A stretch of 64,000 nucleotides of DNA from DASRDR01 sp963812945 [NCBI: uncultured Candidatus Rokubacteria bacterium] (GTDB lineage: Bacteria > Methylomirabilota > Methylomirabilia > Rokubacteriales): NCBI GenBank assembly GCA_963812945.1, contig CAWEXD010000008.1:620001-684000 (forward strand), read 5' to 3'. Shown here piece by piece: positions 1 to 8,613 of the stretch (the stretch's first letter is position 1; each line of letters begins with the position of its first letter). The position numbers and the translations under genes are program-made. The notes under the pieces were generated by a model. The model ran no database searches. It saw only the letters and a program-made list of their open reading frames with translations, and was not told the origin of the DNA.

Positions 1-2638
1 TCGCCCAGTATTTCAGTCCGGTCAGCCCCAGTGACCAGTTGATCCAGCCGGGGATCCGATACTGGAACAGCGGGTAGTCGAGCTGCCATATCGGGTAGTT
101 GTTGCTCACCGTGATTGCCGTGTAGCTCCACACCCATTCGCCGCGGTTCTGACGGTCTTGCGTCAACTGCTGGTTCTGCTCTCGGAAGAGGGGAACCCAC
201 ACGTTCACCAGGCCGTAGAACTCACTCCGGATGGGTGTCGTCACGAGGATCCGCAGGTCGGCCGCCGCCTCCCGAACGAGACGGGCATACTGCAGGGCCC
301 AGAACATCTTGTCCGGGTTGTCCGGCTCGTCGTAGAGGAACAGGACGGCGCGGCCCAGCCAGCCACGAGAGCGGAGGTATTCCTGAGTCTCGTAGAAATA
401 TCGCTGCGTTCGGCCTCGATCGGCACCGAGCGGGTCTCCGAAGGGATACCCGCCGGGATACCACGGGACGATCCACGTCGAGGCTCGATCCAGGTAGGTG
501 GCCAATGCCGCATCTGAGGCTGAGGTGTCGAGGGAGCCATCCGAGCGGACCCGGGGGTACGTGTTGTTGGGAGACAGAGGGGACACCTTGTGGCGCAGCA
601 GTTCGTCCAGGTAGCGCGGGTAGGCGACCGAGTCACCCACATCTACGCCTCCGAATGAACTCTCGAGGGAAGGCCGCGTCGGGAGCGTGAAGTTCCAGAC
701 CGTCAAGGTCACGGGCACAGTAAATGGCGCAAAGCCGCTTGCCGACACGGTGAGCTGGCCCTGGTACGTCCCCGCCGGAGCGTTCTGTGACACCTGGACT
801 TCGACCCAGACCGGCTGATTCTGTCCGGCGTTGACCGTAAACGGCGCCGCCTGGAAGCGTCCACCGAGGGGCTGGCCGGTCTCGGGGTGGACGAAAGGGA
901 TCAAGGCGTCGGGCCACCAGCCCGGGGGATAGGGGGAGCCGCCGGTGGAGGTCGTGACGCGGACGTAGTGCTCCCGGTAGAGGCGCACGGCCCCGGCGCT
1001 GGCACCGCCGGGGCCGACGAGAGTCGACGCGACGATGTTGACGTTGGACAGCGCTTGGCCGTTGGGCGCCCGGACGATGACCTGGAAGGCCTCGTACTCG
1101 TTCCGCGCGGCCTTGATCCAAGCGGACGACATGGCGCCTGGGGGATCAGTGGGCTGCACCCGCGTGAGAGGGTTCGTCACCCAGACCGTGAGGCCGCCCG
1201 TCGTGCCCGAAACGTTGAAGGTCGTGCTTGCGCGGTTGTTCGTCTCGGTCGATTCCGCGATCAACCCACTGGGATCGGCCGCGACGATGACGAAGTATGC
1301 GCCTGGGCTGCTATTGGGCAGTGGCGCGGACGTCACCACGACCGTCGAGGCACCCGCCGCGAGTAACGGCACGGGCACCGTCTTGATGTTCGCGATCCCT
1401 GGCAGGGCGGCGTCCGGGGTGCTGGCCAGGTACACTCCGGCGGACGACGCGCCGGCCGTGGCCGTGCCTGCGTTTCGGACCGTGAAGGTGACGTTGAGAC
1501 TCCCGCCCGGGGACACGCTTCCGGGGCTCACCGTGAGGGACTGAACGGTGAGGTCGGGGCTGCTTCCTCCGCCCCCCGGCACGCTGGTGGACGCGAAGAC
1601 CTCCAGTTCGCCGACGGAGATGAACCCCGCGCTCCCCCCCGGGGCGCCGTAGATCCGAATGCCATCGCCCTGGATCGGATTGAAGTTCAGGGTGAACGTC
1701 TCGTAGTTGAGCGCGTTCTTGCCGGCATAGGCTGGCGTGGTCACGAGATTCTGGACGGGGCCCCACACGCCGCCGTTTCGCACCTGCACGGTCAGGTTCA
1801 GGAACCATCCGCCGTCCCAGAAGTGGAGGCCCTCTTGGAACACGACCCGGGTGAACGTCTTGGGGCTCGCGAACGTGTAGCCGACCCAGTCGTCGGCGGC
1901 CGCGTTGTTCCCGTCATAGCTGTCGTACTGGCGCCGCGAGTCCCCGCTGCCCACCGGCGGCCGGTCTCCGTCACGGAGCACCGACAGGCCGGCGCCCATG
2001 CCCAACGGCGCCGACACCTTGCCGATGATCGCCTGCGCCTCGGCTGCCACGGAGGTGCTGGGGGTTGTGCCTCCGGTAGTCCCGGACCCGAAGACCTCCA
2101 GTTCGCCGACGGAGATGAACCCGGCGCTCCCCCCCGGGGCGCCGTAGATCCGAATGCCATCGCCCTGGATCGGATTGAAGTTCAGGGTGAACGTCTCGTA
2201 GTTGAGCGCGTTCTTGCCGGCATAGGCTGGCGTGGTCACGAGATTCTGGACGGGGCCCCACACGCCGCCGTTTCGCACCTGCACGGTCAGGTTCAGGAAC
2301 CATCCGCCGTCCCAGAAGTGGAGGCCCTCTTGGAACACGACCCGGGTGAACGTCTGGGGGCTCGCGAACGTGTAGCCGACCCAGTCGTCGGCGGCCGCGT
2401 TGTTCCCGTCATAGCTGTCGTACTGGCGCCGCGAGTCCCCGCTGCCCACTGGCGGCCGGTCTCCGTCACGGATCACCGACAGGCCGGCGCCCATGCCCAA
2501 CGGCGCCGACACCTTGCCGATGATCGCCTGCGCCTGGCCCGTCAGCGAGGTCTGCGCGACCGCGGCAGACCAAGGGAGGGCGAGGGTCAAGAGCACGGAC
2601 AGGAACAGCGTGACGCCGGAACACGCCTGTGGCCGCAT
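1..2638 (-). CDS. Large secreted DUF4091/GH123-like protein with two discoidin-like domains and a CARDB domain (3' end outside window)
   Basis: One minus-strand frame stays open from ATG at 2638 to the left edge (at least 879 codons, no stop). Residues 1 to about 30 form a signal peptide (hydrophobic core, then AVAQ), so the product is exported. Residues about 36-185 and 201-350 are two nearly identical galactose-binding/F5-8-type-C-like domains; about 360-475 is a CARDB-like domain starting PDLTVQSL. From about 480 on the sequence resembles GH123 N-terminal and DUF4091 domains, with FLYDEP and the late motif RIPGWINW. By family knowledge this suggests a carbohydrate-active surface or secreted enzyme; the substrate is unknown. 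The C terminus is not seen. Start choice rests on the signal peptide. Confidence 0.85.
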   Translation of the reverse strand, partial: MRPQACSGVTLFLSVLLTLALPWSAAVAQTSLTGQAQAIIGKVSAPLGMGAGLSVIRDGDRPPVGSGDSRRQYDSYDGNNAAADDWVGYTFASPQTFTRVVFQEGLHFWDGGWFLNLTVQVRNGGVWGPVQNLVTTPAYAGKNALNYETFTLNFNPIQGDGIRIYGAPGGSAGFISVGELEVFGSGTTGGTTPSTSVAAEAQAIIGKVSAPLGMGAGLSVLRDGDRPPVGSGDSRRQYDSYDGNNAAADDWVGYTFASPKTFTRVVFQEGLHFWDGGWFLNLTVQVRNGGVWGPVQNLVTTPAYAGKNALNYETFTLNFNPIQGDGIRIYGAPGGSAGFISVGELEVFASTSVPGGGGSSPDLTVQSLTVSPGSVSPGGSLNVTFTVRNAGTATAGASSAGVYLASTPDAALPGIANIKTVPVPLLAAGASTVVVTSAPLPNSSPGAYFVIVAADPSGLIAESTETNNRASTTFNVSGTTGGLTVWVTNPLTRVQPTDPPGAMSSAWIKAARNEYEAFQVIVRAPNGQALSNVNIVASTLVGPGGASAGAVRLYREHYVRVTTSTGGSPYPPGWWPDALIPFVHPETGQPLGGRFQAAPFTVNAGQNQPVWVEVQVSQNAPAGTYQGQLTVSASGFAPFTVPVTLTVWNFTLPTRPSLESSFGGVDVGDSVAYPRYLDELLRHKVSPLSPNNTYPRVRSDGSLDTSASDAALATYLDRASTWIVPWYPGGYPFGDPLGADRGRTQRYFYETQEYLRSRGWLGRAVLFLYDEPDNPDKMFWALQYARLVREAAADLRILVTTPIRSEFYGLVNVWVPLFREQNQQLTQDRQNRGEWVWSYTAITVSNNYPIWQLDYPLFQYRIPGWINWSLGLTGLKYWA
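1594..2535 (-). repeat. Near-perfect tandem duplication of a domain-coding segment, period 495 bp
   Basis: Bases 1594-2040 and 2089-2535 (447 bp each) align without gaps and differ at four positions by my count (about 99 percent identical). The offset of 495 bp is exactly 165 codons, so the frame is kept. Two of the four differences change the protein (Gln/Lys and Ile/Leu). The 48-bp linkers outside the identical core are unrelated to each other. This is either a recent intragenic duplication or copies kept alike by gene conversion. Confidence 0.95.
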
Positions 2639-2640
2639 GA

Positions 2641-2681
2641 GGCTCCTCCCTGGGTACTTGGGAGGAGCCCTGGGCTCCTCC
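2641..2681 (-). promoter_or_regulatory. Overlapping inverted repeats in the 5' leader of the secreted protein gene
   Basis: GGAGGAGCCC at 2661-2670 is mirrored perfectly by 2672-2681 around one base, and 2660-2669 also pairs with 2641-2650 (10 bp, 9-base loop). The middle arm can therefore form two exclusive hairpins, placed 3 to 43 bases upstream of the ATG at 2638. The pairing is seen in the sequence; a role in attenuation or translation control is inference. Confidence 0.35.
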
Positions 2682-2939
2682 TCTTCTTCGGCAACTCGGC
2701 TGTCAGGCGCCCACCGGGCGACCCTGACCCGTAGCTTTGCGCCCCCGCCTCACGACGGGTTTGCCGTTCTCGGAAGAGGCCTCGTACACGCCTCTGTGGA
2801 GGACGGAGAATCCTGACCGCGCGCACGGGTGTTCAAGCGCGGTGCCAGCGGGGGAACCTGGGCGCCACGCAGAAAAACAGCGTGTTTTCCGGTACCCGGG
2901 GCTGCGGTCTGAGTGAGACTAAGTGTAGCAAGTAGAAAT

Positions 2940-2974
2940 TACTGTGAAAATATGAAACTACTGTGAAAATATGA
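2940..2974. promoter_or_regulatory. Two 16-bp direct repeats, possible operator
   Basis: TACTGTGAAAATATGA occurs at 2940-2955 and again at 2959-2974, a period of 19 bp (near two helical turns) in an AT-rich patch. Such spacing fits two copies of a regulator site. It could control the secreted protein (minus), phnW (plus) or both. No matching regulator gene is adjacent. Confidence 0.4.
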
Positions 2975-3207
2975 CACTCTGTCCCAATCCTGGTGAGACC
3001 GAGCTCCGTGGAGCCAGTGACGGTTCGGGCACGTCTCGCGCCGGTGAGATCACATTGGGGATCCTCCACCATTGGCCGCCGTGGGCGTTCCTTGTAAAGA
3101 CGTCGCCGCCGCACAGTCGGAAAAGGCTTTGACAGACGGTGAGTTGGGGGGCGGTGGACGACGGACGGCCGCGAGGGTAGCCTGAACGGCCAGGAGGGAG
3201 CCGCCCA

Positions 3208-4317
3208 ATGCCCGAGCGCGAGTGGATCCTGCTGAACCCCGGCCCGGCCAACACGAGCCGGTCGGTGCGCGCGGCCCTGGTGATGCCCGACCTGTGCCAC
3301 CGCGAGCCGGAGTTCTTCGACATGATGCGGGATTGCCGGGAGCGGCTGGTCCGCGCGGCCGACTGCGCCGAGCGCTTCGCCGCGGTCCTGTTCACCGGCT
3401 CGGGGACCGCGGCCGTCGAGGCGGTCGTCTCCTCGGTGGTGCCCGAGGGCCGGGCCCTCCTGGTCGTGAACAACGGCGTGTACGGGGACCGTCTGGTTCG
3501 GATGGCGCGGGCCCATGGGATCCCGACCGAGGTGCTCACCTACGATTTCACGACGCCGGTCTCCCCGGCTGACGTGGAGGCCGCGCTCCGCGCGCGCCCC
3601 GAGGTGAGCCACGTGGCGGTCGTCCATCACGAGACGACGACCGGCCTTCTGAACCCGGTGATGGACGTGGCGCGGGTCGCGGCCGGAATGGGTCGCCGGG
3701 TCCTGGTCGACGCGATGAGCTCCCTCTTCGGAGAGCTGCTCGACGTCGACGCGGACGGCGTCGACTTCGTGATGGCCAGCGCCAACAAGTGCCTGCAGGC
3801 CGTCCCGGGGATCGCGTTCGTGCTCGGGCGCCGCTCGGCGCTGGACGCCCTCGCCGGCCGGGCGCCACGCACCGTGTACCTGGATCTGCACGCCCACTAC
3901 GTGTCCCAGGAACGGGACAACACGCCGTTCACGCCGGCGGTCCAGGTGCTTCACGCGATGCGACAGGCCCTCGTCGAGCTCGAGACGGAGGGAGTGGCCG
4001 CCAGGATCGCCCGGTACGCGGAGAACGCTCGCGTGCTGCGGAGCGGCATGACGGCGCTCGGCTTCGAGATTCTCGTCCCCGAGGGCGCCCGGTCCAACAT
4101 CCTCACGACCTTCAGGCTTCGGTCGGGGCTGGCCTACGACCCCCTTCACGACGCCATGAAGCGGCGCGGATACGTCATCTACGCCGGCCAGGGGGACATT
4201 CGCACGTACGCGTTCCGCGTGTCCAACATGGGAACGCTGACCCCTCACGACATGGCGCGAGTCGTCGAGGCGTTCCGCGCCTGCCTCGCCGAGCTGCTCG
4301 TCGGGGTCAGGCTGTGA
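3208..4317 (+). CDS. phnW: 2-aminoethylphosphonate--pyruvate transaminase
   Basis: 369 aa, class V PLP aminotransferase. The N-terminal LLNPGPANTSRSV block and overall length match PhnW, which converts 2-aminoethylphosphonate and pyruvate to phosphonoacetaldehyde and alanine in the cytosol. The PLP lysine is expected in the ASANKCLQ segment (about residue 193). AGGAGGG nine bases before the ATG supports the start. phnA begins 25 bp downstream on the same strand, which favours phosphonate use over the related alanine-glyoxylate or serine-pyruvate transaminases. No phnX hydrolase is adjacent; PhnA implies the phosphonoacetate route. Confidence in the exact substrate comes largely from the phnA neighbour. 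Confidence 0.8.
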   Translation: MPEREWILLNPGPANTSRSVRAALVMPDLCHREPEFFDMMRDCRERLVRAADCAERFAAVLFTGSGTAAVEAVVSSVVPEGRALLVVNNGVYGDRLVRMARAHGIPTEVLTYDFTTPVSPADVEAALRARPEVSHVAVVHHETTTGLLNPVMDVARVAAGMGRRVLVDAMSSLFGELLDVDADGVDFVMASANKCLQAVPGIAFVLGRRSALDALAGRAPRTVYLDLHAHYVSQERDNTPFTPAVQVLHAMRQALVELETEGVAARIARYAENARVLRSGMTALGFEILVPEGARSNILTTFRLRSGLAYDPLHDAMKRRGYVIYAGQGDIRTYAFRVSNMGTLTPHDMARVVEAFRACLAELLVGVRL

Positions 4318-4342
4318 CCTTCAGACCCCGGAGGCCTGACCG

Positions 4343-5521
4343 ATGACGCGACCCAAGCGCGTTCTGATGTTCCTCGTCGACGGATTCGACCCGGCCTACG
4401 TGCAGCCCGCCCGGATGCCGAGGCTCGCCGCGCTCATGAAGGGCGGCGCGTCCACGCTCGACGGCCTGGGGGTTCTCCCGAGCCTCACGAACGTGAATCA
4501 CATCTCGCTGCTCACGGGCACGTACCCGGCGCGGCACGGGCTGTCCACGAACTTCTACTACGACCGCTCGACGCGGACCGACGTCTTCATGGAGCAGGTG
4601 TCGTTCGTCCAGGAGCCGCTCGTGTTCGAGCGGTTCAAGGCCGCCGGCTGGTCGACGGCGCTGGTCACCGCCAAGGAGAAGCTCACCAAGCTCCTCCGCC
4701 GGGGACTCGACGTCTGCGTCGACATGAAGACCCACCCCGAGCCCCACCGGGCCGCGGCCGGCGCTCCGCCGGACATCTTCTCGCTCGAGATCAACCTGTG
4801 GGTGTTCCGGATGGCCCGCGAGGTGGCGCTCCGGGAGCGCCCGGACTTCCTCTACGTGGCCACGACGGACTACCCGCAGCACATGCTGGCGCCCGACGCG
4901 CCCGACATGCAGCGGTACCTCGAGCAGAGCGACGAGGCCTTGGGGCGGCTGCTGGACGTCTACGACCCGGCCGAGACGCTGGTCCTGTTCACGGCGGACC
5001 ACGGCATGAACGCCAAGCTCCGATCGGTCTCGCCGGTGCAGGTGCTGGCGGAGCGGGGGATCCAGACGCACGGGGTGCCGCTCATCCGGGATGGCCTGTA
5101 CGCCCATCATCGGGATCTCGGCGGGGCGCTCTACCTCTACTTCGACGACCCGGGCGCGGCGCGGGAGGCCGGCGCCGTCCTGGCCGCGACTCCCGGGATC
5201 GACGAGGTGGTCCCCAACGCGGAGGCCGGTCGCGATCACCTCCCGCCCGAGCGCGTGGGCGACCTGATCTGCTGGGCGGCCCGGGACGTTGCGCTGGGCG
5301 TCTGGACGGACGGCCCGGCGAGCCGGAGCGAGACGGGGCTCCGCTCGCACGGCTCCAAGCACGAGCAACGCATCCCCATGCTGGTGGCCGGGCCCGGCGT
5401 GCGGCCCGGCGCCGAGATCCGGGGCGGGCGGACCATCGACCTGATGCCGACGCTCTGCCGTCTGGCGGGTCTGGACGCGGGCCCAGTCGACGGCCGCGTC
5501 CTCGACGAGGCCCTCGCCTGA
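4343..5521 (+). CDS. phnA: Phosphonoacetate hydrolase
   Basis: 392 aa, alkaline phosphatase superfamily. Visible features are the metal-site LVDGFD (Asp13), the nucleophile segment PSLTNVNH with Thr49, LLTGTYPARHG, VTAKEKL and the late TADHGMN metal motif. This set is typical of PhnA, which splits phosphonoacetate to acetate and phosphate with two metal ions. Paired with phnW it implies the route aminoethylphosphonate, phosphonoacetaldehyde, phosphonoacetate, acetate. The oxidising step (PhnY aldehyde dehydrogenase) is not encoded in this window. A related phosphodiesterase/nucleotide pyrophosphatase is the main alternative, but the Thr nucleophile context and the neighbour favour PhnA. Confidence 0.8.
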   Translation: MTRPKRVLMFLVDGFDPAYVQPARMPRLAALMKGGASTLDGLGVLPSLTNVNHISLLTGTYPARHGLSTNFYYDRSTRTDVFMEQVSFVQEPLVFERFKAAGWSTALVTAKEKLTKLLRRGLDVCVDMKTHPEPHRAAAGAPPDIFSLEINLWVFRMAREVALRERPDFLYVATTDYPQHMLAPDAPDMQRYLEQSDEALGRLLDVYDPAETLVLFTADHGMNAKLRSVSPVQVLAERGIQTHGVPLIRDGLYAHHRDLGGALYLYFDDPGAAREAGAVLAATPGIDEVVPNAEAGRDHLPPERVGDLICWAARDVALGVWTDGPASRSETGLRSHGSKHEQRIPMLVAGPGVRPGAEIRGGRTIDLMPTLCRLAGLDAGPVDGRVLDEALA

Positions 5522-5636
5522 TGCCGCTCCGGCCCGATCCCGCCCGTGCCCTGAGGTTCCCTCGCACGACGCCATCGGGGGCTTCGACCGGCCTCGTCGA
5601 CCGGGGTTTCGGCAGCTAGCGTCGCCCGAGCGCCTC

Positions 5637-8072
5637 ATGCGGAGCGAGGCGGCGGTCGTCGTCGTCGGCGGCGGCATCATCGGCTGCAGCATCGCCTACC
5701 ACCTGACCGCCGGCGGCTGCCGCGACGTCCTGCTCGTCGAAAAGGGCGACCTGACGAGCGGCACGACCTTCCACTCGGTCGGGCTGGTTTCGCAGTTCCG
5801 CACCTCCCCGGCCGACATGCTGCTGATGAACTACAGCATCCGGCTCTACCGGGAGATCGCCGCCGAGATTGGCGAGGCCGCGGGCTGGCGCCCGGTCGGA
5901 AGCCTCCGTCTCGCCTCGAGCCGGGCGATGCTCCGGGGGCTCGAGCGCAGCGTGAGCCGCGCCAGGGCGCTCGGGCTCGACGTGGGGATCATCTCGCCCG
6001 GCGAGGCGCTCGGGATCTGTCCGGTCATGAGCGCGGAGGGCCTCCACGGCGCGGTGCACGTGCCGGACGACGGATACCTCGAGCCGAACGGCATCACGCG
6101 GGAGCTGGCCCGCCGGGCCGTGGCGCAGGGGGCCGAGATCGTCACCGGGACACGGGTGACCGGCATTCGGCTCGACGCTCGGGGGCGCGTCCAGGGTGTC
6201 GAGACGACTGCCGGGCCGATCCGGACGGAGCGCGTCGTCAATGCCGCCGGCCAGTGGGCGCCCCGCGTGGCGGCGATGGCCGGCGTCGGCCTGCCGATCG
6301 TTCCCCTGATGCACCAGTACCTCATCACGCGCCCGGTGGCCGGCCGCGAGCTCCCCCGCCAGACCCCGGTCGTTCGGGACCCCGACAACCTCGTCTACGT
6401 CCGCGAGGAGGTCGGCGGGTACCTCGTCGGGGGGTTCGAGCCCCACCCGAGGGCGTGGCGCCTCGACGACGTGCCGTGGGAGTTCACGCAGCAGCTCCTC
6501 CCCGGCGAGTGGGACCTGTTCGAGCCGCTGCTCGCCGGGGCGATCCGCCGCTTCCCGGCCGTCGAAAAGGCCGAGATCGTCCAGCTGGTCAACGGGCCCG
6601 ACGGCTTCACGCCGGACGGGCACTACGCGCTGGGCCCGGTCCCCGGGCGGCCGGGCTTCTGGGTGGCGGCGGGCATGTCGATCAACGGGATCGCGGGCGC
6701 GGGCGGCGTCGGACGCGTGATGGCCGAATGGATCCTCGAGGGCGAGCCCTCGATCGACGTCTGGGAGCTGAACGTCCGCCGCTTCGGCGCCCATCTTGCC
6801 GACCGAGGCTACGTCGCCGAGAAGGCGCGCGAGGTCTACCGCTACTACTACGCGCTCCAGTTCCCGTCCGACGAGGGCGAGTGGGGCCGGCCCCTCCGGA
6901 CGAGCCCGCTCCTCGAGCGGCTCCTGACCCTCGGCGCCGTGTTCGGCGAGCGCGGCGGCTGGGAGCGCGCCCACTACTTCGTTCCCGGGCGGCCCGGCCG
7001 GCGCCAGGGCGCCGACGAGCGGACCTGGGAGCGCCCGGGTTACTGGGAGCACGTGGCGCGTGAGCACCGCGCGGTGCGCGAGCGCGTCGGCGTGCTCGAC
7101 ATGACCTCGTTCGGCAAGCTCGACGTGACCGGTCCCGGGGCTCTCGCGCTTCTCCAGCGCCTCTGCGCCAACGACGTGGACCGGCCGGCCGGGAGCCTGG
7201 TCTACACGCAGTGCCTGAACCCCCGTGGCGGCATCGAGTGCGACGTGACGGTCACGCGTCTCGGGGAATCCCAGTTCCGGGTGACGACCGGGACCGCGTC
7301 GGCGGCGAGCGACCTCGGCTGGCTCCGGCTGCATCTGCCCGACGACGGCTCGGTCGAGGTCGCCGACGTCACCGAGCGCCACGCGGTGATCTCGGTGTGG
7401 GGCCCCGATGCGCGCCGGACGCTCGGCACGGTGAGCCCGGCCGACCTGTCCACCGCCGCGTTCCCGTACCTCACGTCCCGGATCATCGACGTCGGCGGCG
7501 TCGAGGTCCGCGCCAACCGCGTGAGCTTCGCCGGCGAGCTCGGCTGGGAGCTGGTCACGTCCCGCGATGACGCCGGGCGGGTGTGGGACGCCGTCATGGC
7601 CGCCGGCCGCGAGTTCGGGATCGAGCCGGTCGGCTACTACGCGCTCAACACGCTGCGCCTCGAGAAGTGCTTCTACTACTGGGGCGACGACATCTGCCCG
7701 AGCGACACGCCCTGGGAGGCGAGCCTCGGCTTCTGCGTGCGGCTCGACAAGGGCGACTTCGTCGGCCGGGATGCGCTGCGCCGCCAGCGGGACCAGGGCC
7801 TCGGGCGGAAGCTCGTGCCGCTCGTCCTCGACGGCGACGCCTGCGTGCTGTGGGGCGGGGAGGCCGTCGTCGCTGGGGGGCGCGTCGTCGGGCGAGTCCG
7901 GAGCGGCGGCTACGGTCACGCGATCGGCCGGAACGTCGCGCTCGCGTATCTCCCGCTCGGGCTGGCGCGGCCCGGCACGGCGGTCGCCGTGGAGTCGTTC
8001 GGGCAGCTCGTGCCGGCTGAGGTCCGGACGGCCCCCCTCTGGGATCCCCGAGGCGAGCGTGTCCGGGCCTGA
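5637..8072 (+). CDS. FAD-dependent dehydrogenase fused to a GcvT domain (sarcosine/dimethylglycine dehydrogenase-like)
   Basis: 811 aa. Residues 1 to about 400 are a DAO-type flavoprotein with the dinucleotide motif VVVVGGGIIGCSIAYH. His46 in TTFHSVGL sits where dimethylglycine and sarcosine dehydrogenases attach FAD covalently. Residues about 425-811 form a GcvT-like aminomethyltransferase half (tetrahydrofolate-binding fold). Such fusions oxidatively remove N-methyl groups and pass the C1 unit to tetrahydrofolate. The gene lies 115 bp after phnA on the same strand, so an N-methylated phosphonate substrate is possible, but this is inference; sarcosine or dimethylglycine are the default alternatives. 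The next gene overlaps its 3' end. Confidence 0.8.
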   Translation: MRSEAAVVVVGGGIIGCSIAYHLTAGGCRDVLLVEKGDLTSGTTFHSVGLVSQFRTSPADMLLMNYSIRLYREIAAEIGEAAGWRPVGSLRLASSRAMLRGLERSVSRARALGLDVGIISPGEALGICPVMSAEGLHGAVHVPDDGYLEPNGITRELARRAVAQGAEIVTGTRVTGIRLDARGRVQGVETTAGPIRTERVVNAAGQWAPRVAAMAGVGLPIVPLMHQYLITRPVAGRELPRQTPVVRDPDNLVYVREEVGGYLVGGFEPHPRAWRLDDVPWEFTQQLLPGEWDLFEPLLAGAIRRFPAVEKAEIVQLVNGPDGFTPDGHYALGPVPGRPGFWVAAGMSINGIAGAGGVGRVMAEWILEGEPSIDVWELNVRRFGAHLADRGYVAEKAREVYRYYYALQFPSDEGEWGRPLRTSPLLERLLTLGAVFGERGGWERAHYFVPGRPGRRQGADERTWERPGYWEHVAREHRAVRERVGVLDMTSFGKLDVTGPGALALLQRLCANDVDRPAGSLVYTQCLNPRGGIECDVTVTRLGESQFRVTTGTASAASDLGWLRLHLPDDGSVEVADVTERHAVISVWGPDARRTLGTVSPADLSTAAFPYLTSRIIDVGGVEVRANRVSFAGELGWELVTSRDDAGRVWDAVMAAGREFGIEPVGYYALNTLRLEKCFYYWGDDICPSDTPWEASLGFCVRLDKGDFVGRDALRRQRDQGLGRKLVPLVLDGDACVLWGGEAVVAGGRVVGRVRSGGYGHAIGRNVALAYLPLGLARPGTAVAVESFGQLVPAEVRTAPLWDPRGERVRA

Positions 8073-8598
8073 TTTGCCCGGGCCGGGCGATCCTCCGGAG
8101 TACCGGGGAGGGCGGCTCCGGGTCGGGCGGGAGCACGACCGCCTCCCCGACGGCCGCCGCGTGTCCTTCCACGCGGTGCGGGTGCCGGCCGTCGCCTACG
8201 TCCTCCCGCTCCTCGACGATGGGCGCGTCGTGCTGCTCCGGCAGTACCGCCCGGTCGTACGGGCCGAGCTCTGGGAGCTCCCGGCCGGGACGATCGAAGC
8301 GGGGGAGTCGGCCGAGGCGTGCGCCCGCCGCGAGCTCGTCGAGGAGGCGGGCTACGAAGCTGGGCGCCTCGAGCCGCTCGGGGAGGCCCTCGCCGACCCG
8401 GGGCTCACCGACGAGCGGATCTTTCTCTTCCTCGCGCGGGACCTCCGGCTGGTCGCCCGGGAGCTGGACGCCGACGAGCACATCGAGGTCGCGCCCGTGG
8501 CGCTTGCCGAGGCCTACCGCATGGCCGACGCGGGGGAGATCCTGGACGCCGGCACGCTCATCGCGCTGTATCGCTTCCGGAGCGGCCCGAACCGCTGA
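8059..8598 (+). CDS. NUDIX hydrolase, ADP-ribose pyrophosphatase-like
   Basis: 179 aa from GTG at 8059, which overlaps the end of the preceding gene by 14 bp and has GAGG a few bases upstream; an upstream extension would run inside that gene. The Nudix box is intact at residues 77-99 (G77, E83, R91-E92, E95-E96, G98). The surrounding LRQYRPVV and ELPAGTIE blocks are typical of ADP-ribose/ADP-sugar pyrophosphatases (NudF/YjhB-like). Expected to hydrolyse nucleotide diphosphate sugars in the cytosol. Probably translationally coupled to the flavoprotein upstream; it converges with the LLM gene 15 bp on. Confidence 0.8.
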   Translation: MSGPDLPGPGDPPEYRGGRLRVGREHDRLPDGRRVSFHAVRVPAVAYVLPLLDDGRVVLLRQYRPVVRAELWELPAGTIEAGESAEACARRELVEEAGYEAGRLEPLGEALADPGLTDERIFLFLARDLRLVARELDADEHIEVAPVALAEAYRMADAGEILDAGTLIALYRFRSGPNR

Positions 8599-8613
8599 CG
8601 CGGGCCCTCGGCT

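Larger units (their letters stand above)
2639..3207. other. 569-bp divergent intergenic region
   Basis: No convincing gene lies between the secreted protein (minus) and phnW (plus). It contains a compact set of inverted repeats just upstream of the minus-strand start (2641-2681), an AT-rich palindrome AAAACA-GCG-TGTTTT (2874-2888), and a strikingly AT-rich patch with two 16-bp direct repeats (2940-2974) in otherwise GC-rich DNA. A TTGACA occurs at 3129-3134 on the plus strand, but no good -10 follows at the usual spacing. The phnW Shine-Dalgarno AGGAGGG lies at 3192-3198. Confidence 0.6.

Noticed and set aside
1594-2535. Possible CRISPR-like array from repeated units
   Set aside because: Only two units, 447 bp each, within a coding frame; no short regular spacers. 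It is a domain duplication.
3129-3157. TTGACA upstream of phnW as a promoter
   Set aside because: No plausible -10 occurs 15-19 bp downstream.
5522-5636. Small gene between phnA and the flavoprotein
   Set aside because: A short frame exists, but it is an extension of a shadow frame inside phnA, without its own ribosome binding site.
5616-7919. 767-codon open frame on the minus strand opposite the flavoprotein gene
   Set aside because: Its sequence is a low-complexity mix of Arg, Ala, Pro and Val with no motifs, and lies exactly antisense to a well supported gene. Typical GC-driven shadow.
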